DNA of 64,000 bases from an uncultured Bacteroidota bacterium (GCA_902826215.1 CADEDY010000011.1:54560-118559); one strand, 5' to 3'; positions 37,019 to 45,727 are shown, counted from the stretch's first letter. The notes: generated by a model not told the origin, from the letters alone. Translations and numbers: made by a program.

Positions 37019-37803
37019 CGGGAAAGGCAACAACGAAAGCGACGAACGGCAAGGTTTCCGCTGGTGATACCATACTCGCAGGCAATGCCGGGTAGCTCTG
37101 TAGGACCATTCGAGCCGGCACCGACCAACTTTCCATCGGCAGCACTGTTCGCTCCGTCACCCACCCATTCGTACTCGGTCACACTTCCAAGGAATCCGGG
37201 TTTGGTGCGGCAAGCGCTGGTCCATTCTCCGAACGAGCACAATCGCGCACCGACCGCATCACAGGCCATGGTCGCCTGATGGAAGTTGGCACTGCTGAGC
37301 ACGGAGTCCGCGATGCAAGAAATAGCACTGGAAGCGGAATAGCCAGCAGGGCAGGGGCGATAAGCGTTGTTGAGCAGAAGGAATCGAGTGCCGTCATACA
37401 CCAGTCGCGCCGGCATTCCTGGCATCAGGTCAGCGCTGTCCAAGGGAAGTTGGCCCCACTTGACGATCGGCATCGGTCCCAGATCGTTCAACTCCAAGGT
37501 CGCACCCGGAGCATTCGCTTCATCGGGTGTGATGGTGAATAACATGCCGGGTATATAGGCTGGCAAAGCGGGTAGCAACGACCCCGAAAGCGCGGAGGTA
37601 CCTGTAACTTCGGTCGTAGACATGGTGGCACTGCGCACAGCGTCCACACTGGCAGCGGCGTCTGCATCCACCGGGTCGGCCAATCCGAGTATTTGTCGAT
37701 CACTTGAAGCAGCACCATCCAGTTCGACATGAACGGGCACCTCCAATTGGCCTATGCAGAACAGAGGAAGCGCTACGGCAAGCAAGAGCGAAGTGTGCCT
37801 CAT
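37015..37803 (-). CDS. secreted Cys-rich lectin-like protein, cassette type C copy 1
   Basis: A 262-residue protein with signal peptide 'MRHTSLLLAVALPLFCIGQ'. It has 'DRQILGLADPVDADAAASVD', 'GATLELNDLGPMPIVKW', 'RLVYDGTRFLLLN' and a C-terminal domain with 'CPAGYSASSAISCIADS', 'GARLCSFGEWTSAC', 'YEWVGDGANS' and 'RFRCCLSR'. It pairs with the gene at 34594. The start overlaps the previous stop in an ATGA. This is the first of the six related genes in transcription order. Confidence 0.84.
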   Translation of the reverse strand: MRHTSLLLAVALPLFCIGQLEVPVHVELDGAASSDRQILGLADPVDADAAASVDAVRSATMSTTEVTGTSALSGSLLPALPAYIPGMLFTITPDEANAPGATLELNDLGPMPIVKWGQLPLDSADLMPGMPARLVYDGTRFLLLNNAYRPCPAGYSASSAISCIADSVLSSANFHQATMACDAVGARLCSFGEWTSACRTKPGFLGSVTEYEWVGDGANSAADGKLVGAGSNGPTELPGIACEYGITSGNLAVRRFRCCLSR

Positions 37804-38690
37804 GCCTTGCGGAACTTGATCACGTGCACATGGTTCACGCGCAGCAGGTAGGATCCAGCGGCGAGATGTCCCAGATCCAAGATCGTAAAAGCGGAAGCGG
37901 AGGTCATGGGCATCGACTGGATCACACGACCAAGGCCATCTATCACATCGATCCGGGTCAGCATTTCATTGCTCATGCACACGACGTTCATATGGTCGTC
38001 CACCAACGTGGGCCAAGCTTGAAAACTCTCGAGAGCCACCAAACTTCCCGAGAAGGTGGGTGCGTCGGCATCGAATGCCGTGATCAGCGACCACGGGGAT
38101 TGATCCGTTGCAACGACCGTGAATTCAGAAGGAGTGCTCAAGCTTGAAAGTCCCGTCCACGGACCATTGACAGCCTCCCCTTCGAACAAGCCGAGTGCAT
38201 TCGGATCCAGCCCGTTCAGTTCGGTCGCGTCATAGTGCAACTCGAACTCCATGGACGTGCCGGGTGTCTCCGTTGCGATGATCCGGTACCAACGCGAAAT
38301 GCTCATATCGCCTCCAGGTAGGGAAAGCGGTTGATGCCATCGCTCAAGATCCACCGGTCCGACTGCTGCTGAAGGTGTCATGAGGAGCCCAAGTCCACCC
38401 GGTTCAGCGGGCACAGCTGGCGAGGTTGTAGGTGTACGCGCCAATTCGGTCCCCGAGCCGGTGATCGGGCTTCCGACAGGCTCAGATAGAACGCCTTGTT
38501 CGCCTAGATCGATCACGCCATCATTGATCACCACAGCACCTGGTTCAATGATCCAATTCAAAGGGCCCTGAAGCCGCAAGGAGGTACCGGGTTGAACCGT
38601 CATGGAGCCCGCTAACAGGTGCACGTCCTGCGCACGTGTCGTCATGCCAAGGATCAGCAGGGCGAATAGCGTTGTTGAGTTCTTTCGCAT
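37800..38690 (-). CDS. secreted protein with T9SS type A sorting domain, operon leader
   Basis: A 296-residue secreted protein and first gene of the minus-strand operon. It has a signal peptide ending near 'LGMTTRAQ' and an early beta-strand region 'GTSLRLQGPLNWIIEPGAVV'. The last 80 residues look like a T9SS type A sorting domain: 'AWPTLVDDHMNVVC', 'TRIDVIDGLGRVIQSMPM' and 'GHLAAGSYLLRV', followed by a short basic end. It should therefore be exported across the outer membrane and anchored or released there. The six following proteins lack such a domain. An exact minus-7 box lies eight bases before its ATG. Confidence 0.8.
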   Translation of the reverse strand: MRKNSTTLFALLILGMTTRAQDVHLLAGSMTVQPGTSLRLQGPLNWIIEPGAVVINDGVIDLGEQGVLSEPVGSPITGSGTELARTPTTSPAVPAEPGGLGLLMTPSAAVGPVDLERWHQPLSLPGGDMSISRWYRIIATETPGTSMEFELHYDATELNGLDPNALGLFEGEAVNGPWTGLSSLSTPSEFTVVATDQSPWSLITAFDADAPTFSGSLVALESFQAWPTLVDDHMNVVCMSNEMLTRIDVIDGLGRVIQSMPMTSASAFTILDLGHLAAGSYLLRVNHVHVIKFRKA

Positions 38691-38698
38691 ACGAAAGC

Positions 38699-38706
38699 CA
38701 AATATA
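38699..38706 (-). promoter_or_regulatory. minus-7 promoter box (TATATTTG) of the lectin-like operon
   Basis: Exact TAnnTTTG match on the minus strand, ending eight bases before ATG 38690. A six-base-pair palindrome, CTTTCG-CATA-CGAAAG at 38682-38697, overlaps the expected transcript start and places the start codon in its loop; it could be an operator. Confidence 0.55.
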
Positions 38707-38740
38707 GTGGCTTCGGTCCTGCTCAGCCGCCCGCGATCCC

Positions 38741-38748
38741 TAGCTTTG
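38741..38748 (+). promoter_or_regulatory. minus-7 promoter box (TAGCTTTG)
   Basis: Exact TAnnTTTG match, 15 bases before ATG 38764. It stands back to back with the minus-strand box 34 bases away, so one short region serves two divergent transcripts. Confidence 0.5.
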
Positions 38749-38763
38749 GCGCAAACGGATTAC

Positions 38764-39165
38764 ATGGATATCAGAGGGTTGGTAGCGGACCATATGGGAC
38801 ATTTCTCGGTGTATGACATCCCGGGGGTGCTCTTTGTTCTCCTGATGGCCACATTGATGTCCTTCGTGCTTGCGAAGTGGGGAGCAAGGTTGATCGGTGA
38901 CGAGGCCCGGACCATGGCGCTCTGGGGAGCCGGTGCGGCGATGGCCACGGCATTCGTTCGTTCCCAGTTACCGATCGCGGTCCTGGTCCTGGCAGCGGCT
39001 GTACTGGTCGGTAGAGCAGAAATGAAGAATGGAAGAACCGTGATCCTGTTCTCCGTGCTCACCATCGGCATTGGTTGTGGCAGTGGTGCGTCCATCGTGG
39101 TCGGTCTCGCCTTGATACCCTATTTCTTCATCCTTCGTTGGGCGTTCCGCTCTTCGGTTCAGTGA
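38764..39165 (+). CDS. small membrane protein of unknown function
   Basis: A 133-residue protein with about four hydrophobic segments ('GVLFVLLMATLMSFVLA', 'MALWGAGAAMATAFV', 'LPIAVLVLAAAVLVG' and a long C-terminal one). The frame runs upstream, but ATG 38764 is 15 bases after a promoter box. No family was recognised. CotH genes are often accompanied by DUF4956 membrane proteins, but the DUF4956 signature is not evident here. The CotH gene follows with a GTGATCATG junction. Confidence 0.7.
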   Translation: MDIRGLVADHMGHFSVYDIPGVLFVLLMATLMSFVLAKWGARLIGDEARTMALWGAGAAMATAFVRSQLPIAVLVLAAAVLVGRAEMKNGRTVILFSVLTIGIGCGSGASIVVGLALIPYFFILRWAFRSSVQ

Positions 39166-39167
39166 TC

Positions 39168-40820
39168 ATGCTTCGGGAGGCACGGGATCGTATTGCGCTC
39201 TCAGGATTGATCGCCGCATGCATGGCTGCTGCATTGCTCGTTGCAGCCTTTCGTGCTCCTGATCGTGGTGAGGTGCGTTTGCTTTCAGGCAAAGCCGCGT
39301 CGGTCGAGGTTCGTCCAACGAGCGAAGGGGTCGAACTTCGGGCCGTGGCTGGTTACGGCCTACTCATCGCTGAGGGTGCGGATGCGGAATTGCGCCGCGC
39401 GGATGGTGATGCGGAAATTCAGTTGGTCCCGGATGAAGCGTATGTGGACCGCTTGATCAGTACGTCGATCTCCTTGAACTGGAGGCATCCGAAAAGGGGA
39501 TCGCCCGCAGCGTCGATCCTTCGTTACGCCACCGTTGATCCGAACGGACGCAGCTCGCAGCCCGCCTTGTACACCCGGGTCGAGGCTGACCATGGTGCTT
39601 TGCCCACCCTTTCCTTGGTCCTGCCCACCGGGGCTTTGATGGATCCCGATACGGGCCTCATGGTGGTCGGTAACGCCATTTTCCACACACCGGAGAAGGT
39701 GTTGATCACCGAATACAAGGATCCTCGATGGTGGAAGTATCCGGGCAATTTCCACATGCGCGGCAAGGATTGGGAGCGTACAGGGTTGCTTCAGTTGATG
39801 GATGGTGACGGTCGGGAGATATTACAGACCGAAGTGGATGTGCGTATCAATGGGCAAATGACCCGGGCTTTTCCACAGCACGCGCTCCGTCTTGGTTTTC
39901 CGCATCCGATCGCAGCGGATCTTTTCGGAGGATCGGATGGTACCGGGTACAAGAACCTGGTCCTTCGATCGGCGGGCAACGATCAGATCAAGGCGATGAT
40001 GCGCGATGCTTTCCAGCATGAACTGTGCGCCGGTCTACCGTTCGAGGTGAATGGACATCGGACAGTGGTGGTGTACATCAACGGTGCGTATTGGGGCATC
40101 CACCATCTTCGCCACCGCATGGACGAAGGGGAGATCGCACGTCGATACGGCATCAAGAAGAAGGACATCACCATCCTCGAGGATGAAGCGCGTTACTACC
40201 GAGGAGACATTTCCCTGATCCCGGAATTCGAAAGGCTCGCGAAACGAACCGCCGAATGGAATGGATCGGATACAGAATGGGCCGATACCCTCGCAACCAA
40301 GTTCGATGTGGATGGATTCCTGTATTACATGGCGACGCAGATGATCCTGGCCAATATGGATTGGCCCGCTCAGAACGTGAAATTCTGGAAGTATACCGGC
40401 GCCCCACGGGCAGAACGACCTTTGGATGGACGATGGTACTTCATCATGGGTGATTCGGATCTCGGTTACGGGATAGGAGCGACCGCCAGTTCTGATATGT
40501 TCCAACGCGTTCGGGCCGTTGATGTGCCGATCACCAGCATTTTTCGGGGCTTGATGCGGAACAGATCATGGCGCGCTCGCTTCATCGTCATCGCACGAGA
40601 ATTGGCGACAGGCCCATTTTCCGCTGCTCATTCCACGGAGCATCTGGAGCGTTTGGTTGCGTTGATGGAACCGGAGATGGACAGGCACACGATGCGCTGG
40701 CGGAGGCCTGGGAGCGTTGAAGCTTGGCGCACCGAAGTGGATGTGATGCGCGCCTTCGCGAAGGATCGGGAACGAGAAGTGATGCGACGATTGGAACGTT
40801 TCGAACACGAAGGGAAGTAG
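39168..40820 (+). CDS. CotH kinase family protein
   Basis: A 550-residue protein with an N-terminal membrane anchor or signal at about residues 9-27. The CotH protein-kinase-like core shows 'VVVYINGAYWGIHHLRHRMD' near residues 300-319, 'DGFLYYMATQMILANMDWP' and the metal-binding 'YFIMGDSDLGYG' further on. CotH proteins of spore coats phosphorylate other proteins, but most members are uncharacterised. Start is ATG 39168 (GTG 39162 also possible). It is two bases from a Wzy-like gene, so an exopolysaccharide or surface role is likely. Confidence 0.85.
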   Translation: MLREARDRIALSGLIAACMAAALLVAAFRAPDRGEVRLLSGKAASVEVRPTSEGVELRAVAGYGLLIAEGADAELRRADGDAEIQLVPDEAYVDRLISTSISLNWRHPKRGSPAASILRYATVDPNGRSSQPALYTRVEADHGALPTLSLVLPTGALMDPDTGLMVVGNAIFHTPEKVLITEYKDPRWWKYPGNFHMRGKDWERTGLLQLMDGDGREILQTEVDVRINGQMTRAFPQHALRLGFPHPIAADLFGGSDGTGYKNLVLRSAGNDQIKAMMRDAFQHELCAGLPFEVNGHRTVVVYINGAYWGIHHLRHRMDEGEIARRYGIKKKDITILEDEARYYRGDISLIPEFERLAKRTAEWNGSDTEWADTLATKFDVDGFLYYMATQMILANMDWPAQNVKFWKYTGAPRAERPLDGRWYFIMGDSDLGYGIGATASSDMFQRVRAVDVPITSIFRGLMRNRSWRARFIVIARELATGPFSAAHSTEHLERLVALMEPEMDRHTMRWRRPGSVEAWRTEVDVMRAFAKDREREVMRRLERFEHEGK

Positions 40821-40822
40821 CC

Positions 40823-42193
40823 ATGCTGAGGTATCTGGTTCGCAACTATCAGTTCATTCTTCTCGTGCTGCTGTACGTGCTGGTGGGTGTGTTTGCTGGC
40901 CCGTTGCTCTTCGTGGTCATGCCACTTTCGGTCTTCTTCCTCAAATCGCGCGACCTCTGGGCTGATATGGTCTTTGGATTGATCATCGTTCTGGTGCTGT
41001 CCGATCTCACACCTTGGTTCTTCAGCATGCAGATCTTCAAGAGCGCGAAGAACACTTACATCACTGCGTTGGCCATCATCTTCTTCTTGGAACGCTACCG
41101 TTTCATACCGTTCTCCCAGGTCTTCAACATCTTCCTTCCGTTCTTCATCTACAGTATTTTTCCATTGGTCTTTTCCAGCAGTATCATCATCGGCGTGCAG
41201 AAGACCATTTCGTATGCCTTGTTGTATCTGATCATTCCGAATTACGTCCTCTACAACTATCGGCTTTTGGGGTGGGACTTCTTCAAGAATCTCGTGAGGT
41301 TCATGACCGTAGTACTCCTTGCAGGATTCACGATCCTGTATTTCGGTGTTTTCTACGCGTACATGATCGGTCGTTTCCGTGGTTTGTTCGGGAACCCCAA
41401 CGGCATGGCGATCTTCTGCTTTCTGTTGATCATGCTCACCACGGTCATCGCAGCCATCAACAAGGATCTCTTCAATTGGAAGGATAAGTTGACGATCTAC
41501 GGAACGGCCTTCTATTTCCTGATCGTGTCCGGTTCACGTTCTTCCCTCATTGCTGTCGTCATCTTCTTGCTGTTCGGTCGGTTCTTCGGCGCCTCACCAT
41601 TCTTGGGTTTCGTTGCGCTCTTCGGCGTATTCGGGATATCCGAGGTGATACTGAGCAACATCGGACCGATCGTTGCCTTTTTGGGAATCGAGGATTTCGT
41701 CCGATTGAAGACGCTTCAATCCGGCAGTGGTCGCTATTTCGCTTGGAGCTTTGCATGGGAGAAGATCCAGGACTTCTTCGTTTTCGGTGGAGGGTTCGCC
41801 AACGATGAACGGATCATGCGGAAGCACCGGCTCTATCTGGAGAAGATGGGACACCAAGGCGGGGTTCACAATAGCTACCTGTCGTTCTGGTTCGATGTGG
41901 GGATCGTTGGCCTCATCATCTTTTTCCGAAGCTTCATTCTGGTCTTCATCAAGGCCAGTAAGCTCGTACCGATGAGCATCGGTGTTCTCTTCGCCGTGCT
42001 GTTCTCGATCACCTACGAGTCTTGGCTGGTGAGCTCACTGAACCCGTTCACGATCATTCTCGTCATCATTCTGACCATTGTTTCCGAGGAGGAGATCGTC
42101 GGTTGGAAAGAGGCCGCATTGGAACAGGAAGCGAATGATCTGGAAGCTGCGGACGAACCAGCTACGGATGGTTCTGTGGTTCCTGTGATGTGA
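40823..42193 (+). CDS. O-antigen ligase/polymerase-like membrane protein
   Basis: A 456-residue integral membrane protein with about 11 hydrophobic segments. The long periplasmic loop near residues 305-365 ends with 'GHQGGVHNSYLSFWFDVG', a family hallmark of WaaL/Wzy-type enzymes (the His in 'HNSY' is catalytically important in WaaL). The C-terminal 35 residues are acidic and probably cytoplasmic. ATG 40823 is preceded by 'AAGGGAAG'. It would join repeat units or attach polymer to a carrier at the periplasmic face. No flippase or chain-length regulator is in the window. Confidence 0.85.
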   Translation: MLRYLVRNYQFILLVLLYVLVGVFAGPLLFVVMPLSVFFLKSRDLWADMVFGLIIVLVLSDLTPWFFSMQIFKSAKNTYITALAIIFFLERYRFIPFSQVFNIFLPFFIYSIFPLVFSSSIIIGVQKTISYALLYLIIPNYVLYNYRLLGWDFFKNLVRFMTVVLLAGFTILYFGVFYAYMIGRFRGLFGNPNGMAIFCFLLIMLTTVIAAINKDLFNWKDKLTIYGTAFYFLIVSGSRSSLIAVVIFLLFGRFFGASPFLGFVALFGVFGISEVILSNIGPIVAFLGIEDFVRLKTLQSGSGRYFAWSFAWEKIQDFFVFGGGFANDERIMRKHRLYLEKMGHQGGVHNSYLSFWFDVGIVGLIIFFRSFILVFIKASKLVPMSIGVLFAVLFSITYESWLVSSLNPFTIILVIILTIVSEEEIVGWKEAALEQEANDLEAADEPATDGSVVPVM

Positions 42194-42227
42194 ACTGTTG
42201 CTATTACTTTGCCCGCACTTGTCTAAC

Positions 42228-44699
42228 ATGAAGAAGAAGCTCCTGATACTGGCCCTCCTGGTCGCAGGTCTCTCTGCCGCAGGATGGTTCGCGGATCGGA
42301 TGCTCAAAGGGCGCAGCCATCCCGGACTCCGCACGTTCATCCATCAGTGGTGGGTGAATTATCCGGCCTCTTTCGCGGTGGAGCCGCAGGTTCTGAGCAT
42401 CCATGTGGAGGCACGTGATCTGGAGGCGATCGAAGCGGTGGTGCAAGCAGCACGCGAGCGCGGCGTGATCATGCCCGAGGGGAATGACTATGTGCCTTCG
42501 GAACTCACTTTCGAGGGGCAACGGTTCAAGGCCAAGCTGCGGATCAAGGGAAAGATGGATGATCATGTGAACGGGAAGAAGTGGTCCTTTCGCGTAGTGG
42601 CCAAGAAGGATGACGGTTTCTTGGGGATGCAACGGTTCTCCCTCCAGCATCCTGGTACCCGTAATTATTTGTGCGATTGGTTCTTTCACCGGCTCATGAA
42701 GGGGGAGGGCGCCATCGCTTTGCGGTATGGATTCATCCGGCTACAGTTCAATGGTGAAGACCTTGGCGTGTATGCTTACGAAGAGCATTTCGGTCCTGAG
42801 CTTCTGACGAACAACGGCCGTTTGAAAGGTCCGCTTTTCCGTTTCGATCCCGGTCTCTTCTGGATCCACCGTTTGAACATGATGCAGAGGATCCGCTACG
42901 ACGAACCCTTCGGCACCTACCAGGCGGCAGCATTGGATCCGTTCGGCGAAGGCCAATTGGAGAAGGACAGCGTTCAGCGGAGGTATTTCGAGGAAGCCAT
43001 TGTGCTCATGGACGGATTCCGACGGGGTGAACGATCAGCCTCCGAGGTATTCGATGCCGATGGCCTTGCGATCCGCCATGCCATGCTGGATCTGGTCGGA
43101 GGGCATCATAGCATGGATTGGAGCGATGTGAAGTATTACTACGACCCTGCGTTGAAGCGCATTGAACCGGTCGCCTACGAAAGCTTCAGCGCATTCCCGA
43201 TCCGCAGGCTTTCCGGTTCTGGAATGTACCTCGGAAAGGCTTCAGCCTCCATGGATCTTCACGATGCGTACTTCAATGATCCGGTGGTTTTCCGAGCGTA
43301 TGTGCACGCTCTCGAAAAGGTGTCGCGTGCCTCCTATCTTGACAGTGCTTTCGCCGCTCTTGCTCCAGCATTGGACAGCGCCTCCGCCATCGTTTATCGC
43401 GAATTCCCGTACAAGGAGTTGGACCGATCCATCTACTACCGGAACCAAGCGACCATCCGCAGGATCCTTGATGTGCCCAAAGGCTTCCACGCCTACTTCG
43501 ATGGAGGCACGGATACACTCAACTTCACCATCGTTCCCATAGAGTCCTTACCCGTTGAAGTTCACGGTGTGGTTGATGGAACCGGACACGTTCACCCTCC
43601 TTCAGGGAATGCCATCGTGCCTATACGACCAGCGTCGGACGTCGGTACACCGATGCGGATCAAAGTTCCCTTGTCCGGCGCCGCGATGGATGGAAGCCAC
43701 CCGATAGTGCTGCGTTACAGCGTTCTTGGAGCGAGCGTCATGAAGGAATTGGAAGTATTCCCGTACGCCTTCTTGGATGACCTTGAGATTCCGGCCTTCG
43801 CGTCTTCTGATCCTTCCTCTCCACTACCGAGTTTCATTGCTGTGGATCAAGCACATCTTGTGATGAGCATTCTCCCTGGCACCCATGTGCTGGACACGGA
43901 CCTGTTCCTACCAGCCGGATACACCGTCATGGCAGCGGCAGGAACGCGTATCGAACTTCTTCGTGGTGCCCGCATCATCAGTCGATCACCATTCGATTGG
44001 AGCGGGGTAGAGGATGAGCCCATTGTGATCGGGTCGTCGGATGCAAGCGGCGGTGGGATAGTGTTGCTCTCGAAGGAGGAAAGCCGATGGACCCATATTC
44101 GGCTTTCCGGGTTCGGCGCGAACAAGTCGCGGAGCCCCGCACTTTTGCTCGTGGGAGGTGGTATCACTATGACGGGATGTACGCTCGGTGAAGTTCGTGA
44201 GCGCGATATCGTCCTTGCCGTGCGCGGCAGGATCTCGATCACAGCTTCCAGCTTTACGGGCGGTTCCGATCAACTCACGTTGGCCTACTGCACCACATCG
44301 GTGATCAGCTCCGACTTCAATGGAGCGGGTGATGATGCCATCGCCATCAAGGGAGGATCCGTTTCCGCTGATCGCGTGGCGGTGCACATGTCGATCGGCA
44401 ATGGGATCAAGCTCGATGAGTTCGCAGAAGCCGAAGTGAAGGGTACCACGGTGACCAGTGGAAAGGATGCGCTCGCTGTTTCAGAAGGTGCGCGTGTGAA
44501 TTGGGAAGGTGGGATCCTCTCCTCAACCAAAGGCACGGCTGTCAATGTGCAAAAGGAGCACACCTTGCACGGACCTTCACATGTGAAGCTGGGCAAGGTG
44601 GATCTGGGTGACGTGGCCGAACCGATCAAGGTGGGGAAAGGCAACAAGGTGACGCTGAATGGCAGTGTTGTGGGCGTTACGATCCCTGCCAAGCAATGA
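42228..44699 (+). CDS. CotH-like protein with C-terminal parallel beta-helix domain
   Basis: An 823-residue protein anchored by an N-terminal hydrophobic stretch (residues 4-19). Residues 90-480 resemble CotH: 'KAKLRIKGKMDDHVNGKKW' (101-119), 'GFIRLQFNGEDLGVYAYEE' (168-186) and 'GGHHSMDWSDVKYYYDP' further on. Residues from about 570 to 800 are a right-handed beta-helix with repeats such as 'DFNGAGDDAIAIKGGS', 'MSIGNGIKLDEF' and 'GKDALAVSEGARV', the shape of pectate-lyase and alginate-epimerase-like folds. ATG 42228 is used; the frame starts a little earlier. The fusion suggests a kinase-like enzyme held to a polysaccharide by the helix (inference). Confidence 0.83.
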   Translation: MKKKLLILALLVAGLSAAGWFADRMLKGRSHPGLRTFIHQWWVNYPASFAVEPQVLSIHVEARDLEAIEAVVQAARERGVIMPEGNDYVPSELTFEGQRFKAKLRIKGKMDDHVNGKKWSFRVVAKKDDGFLGMQRFSLQHPGTRNYLCDWFFHRLMKGEGAIALRYGFIRLQFNGEDLGVYAYEEHFGPELLTNNGRLKGPLFRFDPGLFWIHRLNMMQRIRYDEPFGTYQAAALDPFGEGQLEKDSVQRRYFEEAIVLMDGFRRGERSASEVFDADGLAIRHAMLDLVGGHHSMDWSDVKYYYDPALKRIEPVAYESFSAFPIRRLSGSGMYLGKASASMDLHDAYFNDPVVFRAYVHALEKVSRASYLDSAFAALAPALDSASAIVYREFPYKELDRSIYYRNQATIRRILDVPKGFHAYFDGGTDTLNFTIVPIESLPVEVHGVVDGTGHVHPPSGNAIVPIRPASDVGTPMRIKVPLSGAAMDGSHPIVLRYSVLGASVMKELEVFPYAFLDDLEIPAFASSDPSSPLPSFIAVDQAHLVMSILPGTHVLDTDLFLPAGYTVMAAAGTRIELLRGARIISRSPFDWSGVEDEPIVIGSSDASGGGIVLLSKEESRWTHIRLSGFGANKSRSPALLLVGGGITMTGCTLGEVRERDIVLAVRGRISITASSFTGGSDQLTLAYCTTSVISSDFNGAGDDAIAIKGGSVSADRVAVHMSIGNGIKLDEFAEAEVKGTTVTSGKDALAVSEGARVNWEGGILSSTKGTAVNVQKEHTLHGPSHVKLGKVDLGDVAEPIKVGKGNKVTLNGSVVGVTIPAKQ

Positions 44700-45727
44700 G
44701 GATCCGGGGGCTTTTCGTTGGCCTGACACTCGCCTCCATGGTGTTCTCACAGTCGTCACCGTTCAACGGTCGGCCACTGTTGGTCCCGGATAGTGCCGGC
44801 TCTTATCGGTTGCTTATCGGAGGCCATTTCCACGGAGCCAGCACGAATGCTTCGGGCTACCCGGCAGCAACACTTTTAGCCAACCTTGCCGCTTTCAATG
44901 CGACCAAAGCCAACGCATTGCTCAGTACCGGTGACCTGTTCCTGAACCCTGACCGCGATAGTGCGCGGTATGCCGGATCCTTCTTCGATGTGTTGGATCT
45001 GCCTTTGTTCAACGCGCCCGGTAATCACGATCTGGAGGGAAGGGCATACAACCAAGCGGCCCGCATGCCTCAGATCCTGCACATGGGCAAGGACCGGATC
45101 CTACTGCTGGATACCGAACGGGACGACAGTCGTATTGAAGGCGATCAACTCGATGCGTTGAGAATGCTTGCCGATTCAATGCCTAGAGCCGGGAGATCAA
45201 GGCTATTCATCGTGAGTCATCGTCCGGTATGGTCCGAGGAGGATGCACGTTTCGGGCCGCTGTTCGCAGGCAACACCCGCTCCTTGACCGGGTCGAATTT
45301 CAAAGCAGATGTGCTTCCTTTATTGGAGCGGATCGCCAAGCACGCCGAAGTGTTCTGGATCAGCGGTAGCATGGCAGGGCGCGCACCAGCCAGCATTTTC
45401 TTCCAACCTGTCGGGCAGAACATCACCTATATGCAGTGCGCAATACGAGATGAATTACGTGATGCGGTGATGATCGCCGACGTCTCTGAGACTGGCCTGA
45501 CGTGGTCCGCCATGTCGTTGACCGGGCAGGTGATGGAGCCAGTAGCCGCCTACAACGCCGATTGGTGGGATGCCCGTCGAACATTGGAGCCCGCTTTCAA
45601 TTGGCGGTTGCTGCCCTATTTGATACGCAAGAACATCGGGTACCCTTCATTTTGGTACGGTGCGGCTGCGGCGAGCGTTCTTCTGATCGTGGTCGGCTTG
45701 TTGTTGAGGCGCCGTGCACAGCATTGA
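44696..45727 (+). CDS. membrane-anchored metallophosphoesterase-like protein, degenerate site
   Basis: A 343-residue secreted protein with an N-terminal signal, a calcineurin-type core and a C-terminal transmembrane segment followed by 'RRRAQH'. Core landmarks are 'GGHFHG' (42-47) where the family has DxH, 'STGDLF' (77-82), 'NAPGNHD' (106-112), and 'IVSHRPVW'. The last metal motif, usually GHxH, reads 'WISGSMAGRAP' and lacks both His. The gene is ATGA-coupled to the beta-helix CotH gene. It may act on glycan phosphates or be a non-catalytic partner. Confidence 0.75.
   Translation: MRIRGLFVGLTLASMVFSQSSPFNGRPLLVPDSAGSYRLLIGGHFHGASTNASGYPAATLLANLAAFNATKANALLSTGDLFLNPDRDSARYAGSFFDVLDLPLFNAPGNHDLEGRAYNQAARMPQILHMGKDRILLLDTERDDSRIEGDQLDALRMLADSMPRAGRSRLFIVSHRPVWSEEDARFGPLFAGNTRSLTGSNFKADVLPLLERIAKHAEVFWISGSMAGRAPASIFFQPVGQNITYMQCAIRDELRDAVMIADVSETGLTWSAMSLTGQVMEPVAAYNADWWDARRTLEPAFNWRLLPYLIRKNIGYPSFWYGAAAASVLLIVVGLLLRRRAQH

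Larger units (their letters stand above)
33048..37803 (-). repeat. tandem duplication of a three-gene cassette
   Basis: The six Cys-rich secreted genes fall into three subtypes by end sequence and internal motifs. In transcription order they run C, B, A, then C, B, A. Copy 1 is 37803-35460 and copy 2 is 35430-33048. Protein sequences have diverged a lot between copies, so the event is old; it is seen at the protein level and not as long identical DNA. Confidence 0.75.

Noticed and set aside
33048..37803. Variable proteins of a diversity-generating retroelement
   Set aside because: The C-type-lectin-like ends invited the idea, but there is no reverse transcriptase gene, no template repeat and no excess of AAY codons at the ends that I can see.
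33048..38690. Prophage or contractile injection tail-fibre locus
   Set aside because: Tail-fibre-like phrases are present, but each protein has a signal peptide and no sheath, tube, baseplate or capsid gene is in the window.
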